Source: Azolla caroliniana
Lineage: Eukaryota; Polypodiophyta
Direction: 5' to 3'
Assembly (NCBI GenBank): GCA_043228905.1
Contig: JBHGNT010000015.1
Coordinates: forward strand, 14,260,001-14,324,000
DNA length: 64,000 bases
Shown: one piece after another, positions 10,860-21,410 of the stretch
Position numbering within the stretch: the stretch's first letter is position 1
How the letters are laid out: every line of letters starts with the position of its first letter
Made by a program: the position numbers and the translations under genes
Notes under the pieces: generated by a model
Told to the model about the DNA's origin: nothing
What the model saw: the letters and a program-made list of their open reading frames with translations, nothing else
The model's database searches: none

Positions 10860-11659
10860 ACCCGGATAAAGCAAAGGCCATTTTGGAAGCTCCAGCCCTA
10901 GCAAATGCCAAAGCATTAAATCGGTTTTGGCTGACTTCGCCACCCCATTACATGCGGTTGTACACCGAAATCCATTCCAATGGACGGAGCAAGAAGATAA
11001 GGCATACCACGCATTGAAGGTGATGTTGTCACAAGCTCTGGTTGTGCAACCTCCGGATTGGACCAAGGATTTTCATGTGTTCGTGGATGCGTCCGATATA
11101 GCTATCGATAGTGTTCTCATGCAGCTTACTGAACCAAGGTGGTACCGGCCGGTGTAATACGCCAGCCGGAAACTCTCGAAGGCCGAACGGAACCACTCTA
11201 CTATGGAGAGAGAGGCCCTAGGGATGATCTATAGTGTAACAAAGTATCGCCATTACCTCCTAGGATGGAAATTTTCTATTCATGTGGATCATTCAGCGCT
11301 GTTATACTTGGTCTCGAAAGCATCCTTAACCAGGAAACCAACATGGTGGACATTGTTACTACAAGAGATTGAATTTGAGATATACCACCAGCCAGGAGTG
11401 CAACATGTGGGGTAGCTAACTATTTGAGCCAGTTATAGTCTGGTGAAGTAGGGGATGGAGTCCGGGATGAGTTCCCAAATGTAGAGCTATTTGAAGTCAC
11501 CGCAAACCCAGGCGTCAATGAAATGGTGGCCAGTGACAATAAAAGGCTCACTAACATGCATAAGTTCCTGAGCACCGAATTGCCTCCGGAAGAATTGAAC
11601 CGGGACGAACAGAAATGGTTGGCAGTCCAAAGCCGTCATTTTTGTTTATTATAGGACGC
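10860..11659 (+). pseudogene. Gypsy H fragment: end of RT and RNase H
   Basis: It reads NPDKAKAILEAPA, then after an internal deletion LADFATPLHAVVHRNPFQWT, FHVFVDASDIAIDSVL (RNase H first Asp), ASRKLSKAERNHSTMEREAL (Glu) and HVDHSALLYLVSKAS (Asp). Stops occur at 11155-11157 and after QHVG near 11415. The line continues with LAVQSRHFCLL until the LTR of A begins at 11660. The rest of H (integrase and 3' ORF) is found after 38246. H is a different Gypsy lineage from A/B/C/E and is the oldest host in this nest. Confidence 0.85.
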
Positions 11660-12617
11660 TCTCGTGAAGATTTTCGACAACATTGTGAAAATCGCGTGGA
11701 ATGAGGAAATTCGAGAAGGTGTAATGTGCACACGTATGAAAGGAGTGATCGTTACACATGTATGTTAACACGTTAATGTGCACATGTGATGTGTGTTTAG
11801 GTGTTCATTACACAAATATATAAAATAAGCCTAACGCATACAATAAGGTGCAAGTAAGGGTTTGAACCTTACACCTCTAAAATAGGAAGCAATTGACATA
11901 CCATTAGACTAGGTTATTTCCATTAAAACTTATTTTCTTCATTCTATGTTTTACACGAACTGCTGGTACATGAGAGCTTGGATGAGGTACATGGTCATTA
12001 TGCATCTCATGTGATGCATGAGCGCCAAATGGCAATCATGCATTTCATGCATGTACTACACCCTCACATGCACATATGCATGGGGGCATCTATATAAGAA
12101 GGAGAGGAAGGGAAAGGAAATGAAACAATGTATGCAATCAATAATAATTAATAAATCTTAGTTATCTCATTGGCAATGTGTCTTGTATCTCAACTTCGAA
12201 GTCAAAAGTTCAAATCAGGAATTCGTCCCATCCGTGTCAATCTATCAATCTATCTTTAATACTTCTCGCATGCGCTAGTCCTTCCGCCGTTCCATTGTCT
12301 TGAATGATCCTTTCGATCCTCCATCACCACTTGCGGATAACGGCCGGTGCTTGTCTACGCACGTGTAACACGCACATCTCGACGTTTGGCACGTGTGTCA
12401 CGTGCTTCATGACATCTTTGTGGTGTGGTAAATATTTTCTCAATATCTCTCTCTCTCTTAGCCAACCCACACAAGCATCTCGACAACAAGAATGACTCGA
12501 TTGAAAACCTAAACGATGGTCGATTCCTTACAAGCACAAGTCAGCCGATTCATCCTCCTTGGTCAAAGACCCCAGTGGTCCTGTTCGACCGACCCGTAGG
12601 CGTGGATTTCCGCGACA
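11660..12617 (+). repeat. 5' LTR of Gypsy A (~958 bp)
   Basis: It begins (T)CTCGTGAAGATTTTCG, a slightly altered form of the TGTCGTGAAGATTTTCG end seen in related LTRs, and ends TTTCCGCGACA before the PBS. TATA-box CTATATAAG lies at 12090-12098 behind a cluster of ATGCAT repeats. It contains an antisense tRNA-like segment at 11847-11917. Confidence 0.8.
11847..11917 (-). other. tRNA-like segment in LTR of A (antisense)
   Basis: The minus strand reads A-box-like TAGTCTAATGGTATG, then TATTTTAGAGGTG, then a perfect 6-bp T-stem with loop TTCAAAC (GTAAGG..CCTTAC). That is tRNA order and spacing. The acceptor stem is not convincing, so this is a tRNA-derived relic and not a tRNA gene. Confidence 0.6.
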
Positions 12618-12623
12618 TAGATT

Positions 12624-12640
12624 TGGTGAACCCGACGTGA
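12624..12640 (+). promoter_or_regulatory. Candidate primer-binding site, Gypsy A
   Basis: TGGTGAACCCGACGTGA lies 6 bp after the 5' LTR and 16 bp before the gag start. It is identical to the site in C and E. Confidence 0.7.
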
Positions 12641-12656
12641 AGAACGGCAAGGGAGG

Positions 12657-13951
12657 ATGGCCGGAACTTCAAGTGCTAGAGACTCTAATGATAGTCTAGC
12701 ACAAGCAACGATGAGGATGATGGACCAAATTCTTGAAGCGAGAGACAACGTCGCAGGCCTTGACGTTGCCATTAATAGGATCGTGGATGCCAACGGATAC
12801 ATTGATGGTAGAGATGTGACACGATATCTTCAAACCTACAAAACAGAAATGCTGAAAAAGGGTATTTCTATGGCAAGACAAGTGGCAAGCTTCTCAAGGA
12901 TTGTAACTTCAAGTATTTACTCTAGGGTCCTAGAGCTAGAAGAGGACAATCCTGAATGGTCGTCTTTCGAACAAAGTTTACTTGAAGAATATGGGTTTGG
13001 TGACTCATCTCAAATGACGAAGAAATATTTAATGGACTGGGTGGAGTCTTCTAACAAAGAGTTGAGTGCGAGTGCGACGCTCCACGAGTTCGAGCAAAGA
13101 TTTGATCGTCTGCCTGCACTTGACAAAATAATTCTTGATTTCAGCAAGGTGCTCCTATTTATCAAATCAGTAGATGAGAAAGATCGAAGAGATATTGGAC
13201 TACTATTAGAGAATGATGAAGGCATCGTTTCTGATTGGGCAGCAATGAAGAGAGCATGTGGACGTTTTGATAAGCGTCGATAATGGGACAACGAGACAAG
13301 ATCGAATGTTGTAGCCCAAATTGGCCGGCAAGCTCACAACGCAAGACAAGAACTACAAGCCCAAAGACCGAGCGATGATGAAGTGGCTCAGCCCACAGAT
13401 GGAGCCAGAATGGATGAACTTGTAGACATGCTTCGAGAGATGAAATTTTCTCAAATTAGAAAGGAGGAAACTCAAAGTTTTCCGGGTCGTTGCTTGGACT
13501 TTCCCCGTAGGTGTATTTGGTGTGACTCCTTGGAACACCAGCGGAGAGATTGCTCAAAATTCCAAAATGCCCTCCGACGAGATATCATTTATCTCTCCAA
13601 CAACCGGATTCACTCCTCGGTGACACAACGTCCTCTCAATACCAACTTTGGCCGAGGAGGTATGAAGAAGTTGATGGAGGAAACGGAAGAAAACAAAATG
13701 AATAATGTTTACTATTCCTCATCTGTTGGAATTCGAGCTGGACACGAGACGAGAGCCCAAGAATCTCAAGTAGGAGAATTTTGGTCAATCATATTGAATC
13801 AAGTCAGAAAAGGGAAGCTTTGCATGAACGAGACACTCAAAGCAGAACGAAGAGTCCAATAAATGACAGGATGGGAGGTCCATGTGGAGGAGAAGTCTAG
13901 CTTCGTCGAGGCCATGTGTCAAAACTATGACGTCCTAGTTGAAGATAAATG
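12657..13951 (+). pseudogene. Gypsy A gag with CCHC knuckle, stops present
   Basis: It starts at ATG 12657. The capsid-like core is residues 1-205, with GRDVTRYLQTYKTEM, SSFEQSLLEEYGFGD, KYLMDWVESSNKE and VLLFIKSVDEKDRRD. A TAA at 13281-13283 replaces what looks like a Gln codon in FDKRR-(Q)-WDNE. The same frame then continues with the zinc knuckle CIWCDSLEHQRRDC (CX2CX4HX4C), NTNFGRGGMKKLMEE and EFWSIIL. A second stop is at 13860-13862. The product would be the particle protein and nucleocapsid. It is a sibling of gag in B, C and E. Confidence 0.87.
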
Positions 13952-14039
13952 AAAAAGACCAGACAATCAATCAGGCCCTTCAAAGAAACATGAGACAAGA
14001 GAATTTGTTCGAAGAAAGTAGGAATCATCACCGCCCCAA

Positions 14040-14808
14040 ACGATAACCGAAAGACGGAAGAAAAGAATCGAACCAATGTTCAAACTACGCTCGGAGATAG
14101 AGCAATCCACCGACCTTAAGCGTGTGATGGAAGAAAGAATCTTGGATAACCGAATCGAGTTCACACTACGAGAGGTCTTAGGAAGTGCAAAAGAAAGAAT
14201 TTCATGATGTCATCATTGACTTAATAAAAAGGAAGAGACTAACGACAAGTGAAGAAGGGACTAGACCGGCAAATATCTCGACGAGCACTATCATAATGGA
14301 AGGACTCGAAATTGAACAAGAATTTGCCAATAGCCATTTTGCAAGGCCACATTGGGCTAGGGCCACTACCGAGACACTGGTGCGGATGGGAGATTCGAAA
14401 GATTCGGTGGTGGCGCTCATTGATCATGGCTCGGAGATCAACCTCATGTCTCTTGACTTCTATTGAAAGGGTCGTTGGCCCATTAATACTAGGTATGGGT
14501 GGAAGATTCGAGCGGCAACTAGGGCGACGGAAGAGCTTCATGGGGCCTGCCCTAACGTTAAGGTAACTATTGGTGACGTTGAGCATGATCAACACTTTTT
14601 TGTACAAGAATCGGCATCACATCCTATCATCCTTGGCGAGCCTTACATAACAACATCCCAGATGGAGACAAAGGTACTTGATAATGGTTCAACATATGTG
14701 CGGATACAAAGTCAAGATGGGACAAGCTCAATTCAATTCCTCATAGTACAACCGAACCATGAAAGAAATAGGCATAACTTAGGGAAAGAAGTTAGGGAGG
14801 ATTTTTAA
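14040..14808 (+). pseudogene. Gypsy A protease, one frameshift and one stop
   Basis: A linker with EIEQSTDLKRVMEERILD leads into the protease. A frame change occurs near 14185, before KKEFHDVIIDLIKRKR. The active site is VALIDHGSEINLMS (14413-14454), then a TGA at 14464-14466, then KGRWPINTRYGWKIRAAT, ACPNVKVTIGD, ILGEPYITTSQMETKVL and the end VREDF with TAA at 14806-14808. The DF-stop ending is shared by all four families. The RT frame continues from here at -1. Confidence 0.85.
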
Positions 14809-14843
14809 TTCGGGCTATTAGGGAGAGGGACAACAATAGTCCG
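14799..14843 (+). promoter_or_regulatory. Candidate -1 frameshift signal, Gypsy A
   Basis: GGATTTTTA (14799-14807) overlaps the protease stop TAA. A 3-nt spacer is followed by arm CGGGCTATT (14811-14819), a 15-nt loop and arm AATAGTCCG (14835-14843). All nine pairs form, one being G.U. The -1 frame is open through the site into RT. Confidence 0.7.
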
Positions 14844-16898
14844 GGACATCTAACTATGTCCCCAATTCCGTGTAATAAAAGTTGTCACCCCATTAATGAA
14901 AATGAAGTCTTGTTTTCTGAAAATGGGATGTGTAAATTTAACAACATAAATAGAGGAGATATTAAAATAGGAATCCTAGAGGAACAACTTAGAGAAATCG
15001 GGATTATCAGCGAGGAAGAGGCAATAAACGGGTACATGGAGATGATATCATTTGATGATACTCTTGGGGAAATGGAGAAAGTCATCAAATCAAAACTGCA
15101 AGTCAACAAAATAATTCCAATCAACTCTGTCGCCTTATACACTGCCATCGACGAACACGAACAAGGTGTCTTGACGGATGAAGTCGAAGTTAATACCAAA
15201 TACAAGAATGTGGATAAGAAGGTCAAACCTATGGCTGCTCCCTTGCCTAAAGACAGTTGGCAGCGAATAAAGGAGGTAGCACGAGATCCGTGCTTTAGAG
15301 ATCCGAAAGGAGTAGGGCATGTCTTCACCGACGAAACTCGACGAAAGCTCGAAGTGGGTGGGGGTGAGTTTTTGCTTCCCAAAGAAGAGTCCAAGTTCCG
15401 GGAAATGTTGGAGCAACACGGGAAAGCATTTTCCTTTTCCCCACAAGAAATCGAATGTGTTGACCCAATGCTTGTAGAACCAATGGTTATCTTTACAATA
15501 CCCCATGTGCCATGGAACTTGAAGCCAATTCTCGTTCCAAGAGCTCACATTCCAAGACTGTTGGAGCTATTAAAAGAAAAGATTAGAATGGGAATCCTTG
15601 AGTCATCTAATGTGCCTTATTCAAATAGGTGGTTCAGAGTGCCGAAAAAGAATGGAGTGCTTCGATTTATCCAAGATTTGCAACCGGTAAACAAGGTCAC
15701 CATTCGTAATGTTGGTATTGGACCTAGTGTTGATGAGTTTGTTGAAGCTTTTGCAGGAAGGTCGATTTACTCGATTGGAGACTTGTATTCTGGATATGAC
15801 CAATTTCAATTGTCTTTGGATAGTTGGGACATCACAACAATGCGGATTCCCATCGGGCTAGTAAGGATGTGTACATTACCACAAGGGGAAACTAACTCGG
15901 TGGCCCACATGATGAATGCCATGAACAAAGTACTAAGAGACTGCATCCCAGATATTACGATGCCTTTCCTCGAGGATATCCCTATAAAGGGGTGCCCCGA
16001 ATCAGAGAAGGTCGAGTCTTTAGATCAAGATGGATGTCGAAGATTTGTCTCAAACCATATTAAAGACTATGGAAGAGTGCTAGAAAGACTAGAAGGTGCA
16101 GGGCTCACATTCTCTGGAGAAAAATCAACATTTGGCCAATGCGAGATCCTAGTAGTGGGACATCTTTGTGGACCATACAGACGAAAACTGTCTCCCGAGA
16201 AGGTGAATGCTATTCAAGAGATGTGAGAGGAATGTGGAACGCAAACAGAGGTACGAAGATTCTTAGGAGCATGTGTGTTCTACCACATTTGGATTCCGCA
16301 CTATGCTCATGTGGCCGAACCCTTGTATAGCTTATTGGAAAAAGGGAGAAAATTCAAATGGGAACCGATACACACAGAGGCAATCAAGAGGTTAAACAGA
16401 CTGTTGGTGACAGCACCAGCTTTAAGGAAAACTGTCTACAAAGAAGTGATGCCCATCTATGTCATGGTAGATACGAGTCCAACGAGAATTGGATGGGTCA
16501 TCAACCAAGAAGGAGAAGATAGCATATGGTACACCATCCGGTTCGGAGCAAAGGTTCTTAGTGAACGACAACAAGGATACGCCCAAGTAAAACGGGAACT
16601 CTGGGGTATCATGTATGCAATAAAAGTAGACAAGGACTACTTGATCGGGTCAGAGGTGGTAATTGAAACGGATTGCCTCCCAATCCTTGGGATGATCTCC
16701 GGATGTGCGACACCAGATCTGGCTATGTTAAGATGGATCTCTTATATCAAGTCTTTGAACTCGGAGATCCGCCACATTGCTGGGAAGAACAATGCCATGG
16801 CCGACATGTTGTCAAGAGGAAGATTCAAGGATGAAAGTGACATGGTTTTAGAAGATGAAAACGTCGCCCTCGACTTCTTCAAGGGGAGTGGTTACTAA
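14809..16898 (+). pseudogene. Gypsy A reverse transcriptase-RNase H
   Basis: The frame opens upstream of ATG 14856 and runs to a TGA at 16224-16226. It then continues in the same frame to 16898. The lineage-specific N-terminal part has SFDDTLG and NTKYKNVDKKVKP. RT has IPHVPWNLKPILVPR, RFIQDLQPVNKVT, GDLYSGYDQFQL and the catalytic motif altered to FLEDIPIKG: where siblings have FLDD, this copy has Leu-Glu-Asp, a loss of one catalytic Asp. RNase H shows DTSPTRIGW, KRELWGIM, VIETDCLPILGM and AMADMLSR. Confidence 0.87.
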
Positions 16899-17952
16899 TC
16901 GGCAGATTCTTGAGAACGAGGATGGCACATGCTTCATGGATGAAGGAGGAGGCTCTACAAATATGAAAGAAAGCTTGCTAGTACTTTCTAAAGGGAGGAT
17001 TCCTCTAGCAGCATCCAAAGAGAAGGATAGGGATGCCACGACGAGTGGTGGTGAAGAAAGATGACCAAACAACGTTGATGTCTGAATTCCACGAAAGTTC
17101 ATGGGCAGGTCATAGAGGAACGTGGGCAACGTTTGAAAAGCTAAAGGAAAAGTATTGGTGGCCAAGCATGTATAAAGATGTACTACATTTCGTGTCCACA
17201 TGTGAAAGTTGTGAGGTACATTTGAACGTACGTCACGGTGATGGGTTGCGACCAACATACCTACTCACCATACACTTTAAATGGATGGTGGATCCGGTCT
17301 CGATGCCAATGGGAGTGGGATAGATGAAGTACTTGGTACTAGTGAGGGAAGACCTGACAAAGCAGGTAGAAGGATGAACCTTAGCAAATAAGAAGACGAC
17401 AGTCGTATGCAAATTTCTACTCTAAGAGGTCGTCTGCCGATACAGATGTGTGGGAAAGATAGTGGCCGACTGAGGGGAGCTAGATGCACATGAAGCAATG
17501 GAGCTCTTCAAGCGACTAGGCGTAAACCTCTCCCTCACAACTGCCTATAATCCGGAAGCAAATGGGAAGATCGAGTGAGGGCATGGGCCGATAGTCAAAG
17601 CCATCGTACGAGCATGCGATGGTCGAGTTGGGAATTGGCCGCCATTATTGCCCTATGCATTGTGGGCCGATAGAACTACACACAGTTCCGTGACAAGCTA
17701 TATGCCAACAGAGCTCATGTATGGACAAAAACCAATAATGCCCATCGAGAGGACGATCGGTTCATGGGTAGCAATACCATGGGAGAATGAGATGAGCCGG
17801 GAAGAATTATTTGCAGCACAAATAGAGCAACTCGAAAGAAGACCTGAAGACCTAGAGAACCCGCGAAAGATAATGGAAACAACCCGCGTGAAGAATAAAA
17901 TTTGGTTTGATAAGACACACCCACTGCATCCGAAGAAGATCGAAGAAGGAGA
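16899..17952 (+). pseudogene. Gypsy A integrase, first part
   Basis: A damaged linker (frame changes at about 16.9-17.05 kb) leads to the zinc module HESSWAGHRGTWATF with CESCEVH. The core has FKWMVDPVSMP (first Asp), IVAD (second Asp, followed directly by a stop) and NPEANGKIE (Glu, also followed by a stop). Stops are at 17321, 17375, 17471 and 17576, plus a TAA near 17424. It then reads LLPYALWADRTTHSSVTSYM and NKIWFDKTHPLHPKKIEEGD, where Copia P interrupts at 17952. Confidence 0.85.
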
Positions 17953-18808
17953 TGACGGGAACTCCTAGCTCCTTATGCGCAACGCTCGGCCACAACCGAG
18001 ATTCTTTTCATGCACAGAAAACGGGAAATAGAACACGATACAAAGGAGAGGAAGATACACACAGACTACACAGGAGGTTTACGTGGAAAACCCCAAACTA
18101 GGGGAAAAACCACGGCAGCCCACAGGCTGCAAACTGTCACTATGTATGAATGTACAAAACAGTGAGTTCTCGAAGGCAACGACCTCGGACTCACACTCTT
18201 CGCCACAGGCGGCGGTTACAACAGAGGCAACGACCTCTTTCTCTCTCTCTCTCTCTGTACACTATTACATGCTCTCTCTTCTTCTTGCACCAACAAGAAA
18301 AGTAACAACAACAACAACTCTACATATTAGTTTGCCCTAAGTCATATTTATACTAATATGACTTTTCGGCTATTTACAAGTATAGCCACGATGGCCTCTC
18401 AGAAACATATTTACGAATATGTCTCTTCCTCCTGTTCATACCGGGTCTGCACCATCCGGCTCTCCGTAGCCGGGTACTCCTCATCCGGTTCACACCGGGC
18501 CTGCACCATCCGGCTCTCCGTAGCCGGGTACTACTAATCCGGTTCACACCGGGCCTGCACCATTCGGCTCTTCGTAGCCGGGTACTACTCATCCGGTTCA
18601 CACCGGGCCTGTATCATCCGGTTCTCCGTAGCCGGGTACTCATCCGGTTCACACCGGGCCTATATCATCCGGCTCTCCGTAGCCGGGTACTCATCCGGTT
18701 CACACCGGGCCTGTATCATCCGGCTCTCCGTAGCCGGGTACTCCTCATACCGTTTGTTTGTCGGCACTGTCCTCTCCCTTCCCATCCGGAGGGACCTGTC
18801 TCCCAACA
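17953..18808 (-). repeat. 3' LTR of Copia P (856 bp)
   Basis: It runs TGACGGGAAC..TCTCCCAACA. It matches the right LTR with scattered substitutions and one extra unit of the internal hairpin repeat, which explains the 50-bp length difference. Confidence 0.95.
18431..18750. repeat. Hairpin minisatellite in P 3' LTR, six units
   Basis: Units of 51-54 bp each contain two dyads: CCGGTTCACACCGG and CCGGCTCTCCGTAGCCGG (6-bp stem). Six units are present here. Confidence 0.88.
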
Positions 18809-18822
18809 AACTCCCCCTTCAC
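18809..18822 (-). promoter_or_regulatory. Polypurine tract of Copia P
   Basis: The minus strand reads GTGAAGGGGGAGTT, directly before the 3' LTR. It overlaps the pol stop codon (18819-18821). Confidence 0.8.
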
Positions 18823-21410
18823 TCCGGCATGGGGTGTCTTACCAGTTCGATTCTCTTCCGGCATGCATCCAGCTTGTCGGGTGTCAGCACTTTGGTCAGC
18901 ATATCTGACCCGTTCTCGGCCGTGTGGATCTTCGTCAGTGTGAACTCCTAGTCATCTACTCTTTCTCGGATCCAGTGATACCTCCGCTGGATATGCTTCG
19001 TCCGGGAATGGTAGGCCGCATTTTTAGCAAGGTGGATGGCACTTTGACTGTCGCAGTAGAGTCGGTATTCCTCTTGATGTATACCGAGCTCTCCGATGAA
19101 GTCCTTCATCCATAAAATTTCCTTGCCGGCTTCCACAACCGCCATGTACTCCGCCTCTGTGGTTGACAATGCAACTGTCTTTTGCAGCCTCGACTGCCAC
19201 GAAACAGCTCCCCCTGCATATGTCAACACATACCCGGATGTAGACCAGCTGGTATCCACATCAGCCGACATGTCCGAATCGGTGAAACCGTCCAGTTGAG
19301 GTTTTCCTGAGCCGAATCTGAGACACATATTTGAAGTGCCCTTCAAATACCGGAGTATCCACTTGACCGCGTTCCAGTGCTCTTTGCCGGGATTGCTCAT
19401 AAACCGGCTCACCACTCCGACTGCGTATCCAATGTCCGGTCGGGTACAGACCATTGCGTACATCAAGCTCCCGACGGCAGAGGCATATGGAATCTTCATC
19501 ATATCAGCCTTCTCTGCTTTCGTCTTCGGGCTTTGGTTACCAAACAACTTGCAGTTTGCCGGAAGTGTCAATCCGACCGGTTTTGCTTTTGACATGTTGA
19601 ACCGGTGAAGCACCTTTGTCACATACTTCTCCTGTGACAGCCATAATTGCTTCACTGACCGGTCCCGAATGATGTGCATCCCCAACATCTGTCTTGCCGG
19701 ACCCAAGTCTTTCATTGAGAAGGTCCGGTTGAGAGCCTTCTTCAGCATCTGTATTTTGCCTTGGTCTCGTCCGACGATCAACATGTCATCCACGTACAGG
19801 AGGAGTATCAGGAAGTCCCCTCCTTCGAACTTCTTCACAAACACGCAGTGATCGGCCTGCGTCTTGTGGTACCCTTGATCGGTCATGAAGGAGTCGAACT
19901 TCCGGTACCATTGCCGGGGAGCCTGCTTCAGTCCGTACAGGCTCTTCTTCAACCGGCATACCAGGTGCTCCTTCCCTTTCTCCACAATTCCTTCCGGTTG
20001 CTGCAAGTAGATCTCCTCTTCGAGGTCGCCGTGAAGGAATGCCGTCTTCACGTCCAGCTGCTCTACCTCGAGGTCCATGCTTGCTGCTATACTCAGCACC
20101 GTCCGGATGGAGGTCATCTTTACTACCGGGGCAAATATCTCGTCGAAGTCCACGCCCTTCTTCTGCTGGAACCCCTTCACCACGATCCTGGCTTTGTATC
20201 TCGGGGGGTTGCCGACATCTCCCGGTTTCAACTTGTACACCCACTTGTTTCGGAGTGCCCGCTTTCCTTTCGGCAGCTCCACCAATTCGTACGTATGGTT
20301 CTCATGCAGGGAATCCATCTCATCCTGCATGGCACTTAACCATTTTTGACTGTGGATGTCTTCCTTCGCTTCTTCGAAGCTTTCCGGCTCTCCCTCATCG
20401 GTCAACAAAACATGCTCTGCATCCGGAAATCTCCGGGGCGCCCTTCTCTCTCTGAGAGGATATCTACGTCTTCGGGCTTCAGTAACCGGCTCCTCCATTT
20501 GCTCTTCATCCGAATCCGATTCGGGGTCTTGACCGGTTCCGGTCTCAGCTTCCTCTACTTCTTCTTCTGCCGGTTCGGTATCCTCACCGTAACCGGCTGG
20601 TTCCTCGAGTGCTAACCGGTCTCTTGCTGGTTGGGTCTGCTCATCGTAGAGTCTATCGTTACCGGTCGACTTGGAGTTCATCATCTTCTTCTCCGACTCC
20701 CAGTCGGCGAGCGTCTTGTCCTCCATGACGATAATATCTCGACTCCGGAATACCTTCTTGTCGACCGGGTCCCACACTCGGTAGCCAAACTCATCGTCAC
20801 CGTAACCAAGGAATATGCATGGCCGGGTCTTTGGATCTAACTTTCCTCTCCGGTCCTTTGCTACATGCACGTACGCGAGACACCCGAACACCCTCAGATG
20901 CTGGTAGGACACTTCCTTACCGGTCCATACTCTCTGTGGCGTGTCTCCGTCCAAGGGTACTGAGGGTGATCTGTTTATCACATATGTCGCCGTCGACAGT
21001 GCCTCAGCCCAAAACTTCTTGGGTAGTTTTGCATGCGCTAGCATACTCCGGACCCTCTCCATTATGGTCCGGTTCATCCTCTCGGCCAGTTTGTTTAGTT
21101 CCGGCGTCTTCGGCACGGTAAATTCGAGCCGGATTCCCTTCGAGCGGCAGTCCTCCTCGAACTGCCCTCGGTATTCTCCTCCGTTGTCTACTCGAACTGC
21201 CTTCAGCTTCTGGCCGGTTTCTCTTTCCACTCTCGCGTGGAGCTCTTTCAAGACGGATAACACCTGATCCTTCGTCTTCAGCGGTGTGGCCCACAGCTTT
21301 CGACTGTGGTCATCTATGAACGTCACGAAGTATTGCGCTCCGGCATGTGACTTCGTGTCTACTTGACACACATCCGTATGCACCAACTCTAGTGGTGCAT
21401 TACGTCTCAT
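18819..21410 (-). pseudogene. Copia P integrase-RT-RNase H
   Basis: The frame enters the integrase core at HTDVC (first Asp), with VDNGGEYRGQFEED (second Asp) and LAERMNRTIMERVRSML (Glu). The integrase end is FLGYGDDEFGYRVWDP, followed by an acidic linker. RT has RNKWVYKLKPGD, ARIVVKGFQQKKGVDFDEIF, LDVKTAFLHGDL and the YVDD box LLLYVDDMLIVG. RNase H has DGFTDSDMSADVD, TEAEYMAVVEAGKE, DSQSAIHLAKN and, after a TAG at 18948-18950, SDMLTKVLT. Apart from that stop the domains look complete. The enzymes would copy and integrate element DNA. Confidence 0.93.

Noticed and set aside
19761-20339. Long plus-strand frame (192 codons) inside Copia P
   Set aside because: It is the antisense shadow of the RT region. 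Its residues mirror conserved Copia codons on the minus strand.
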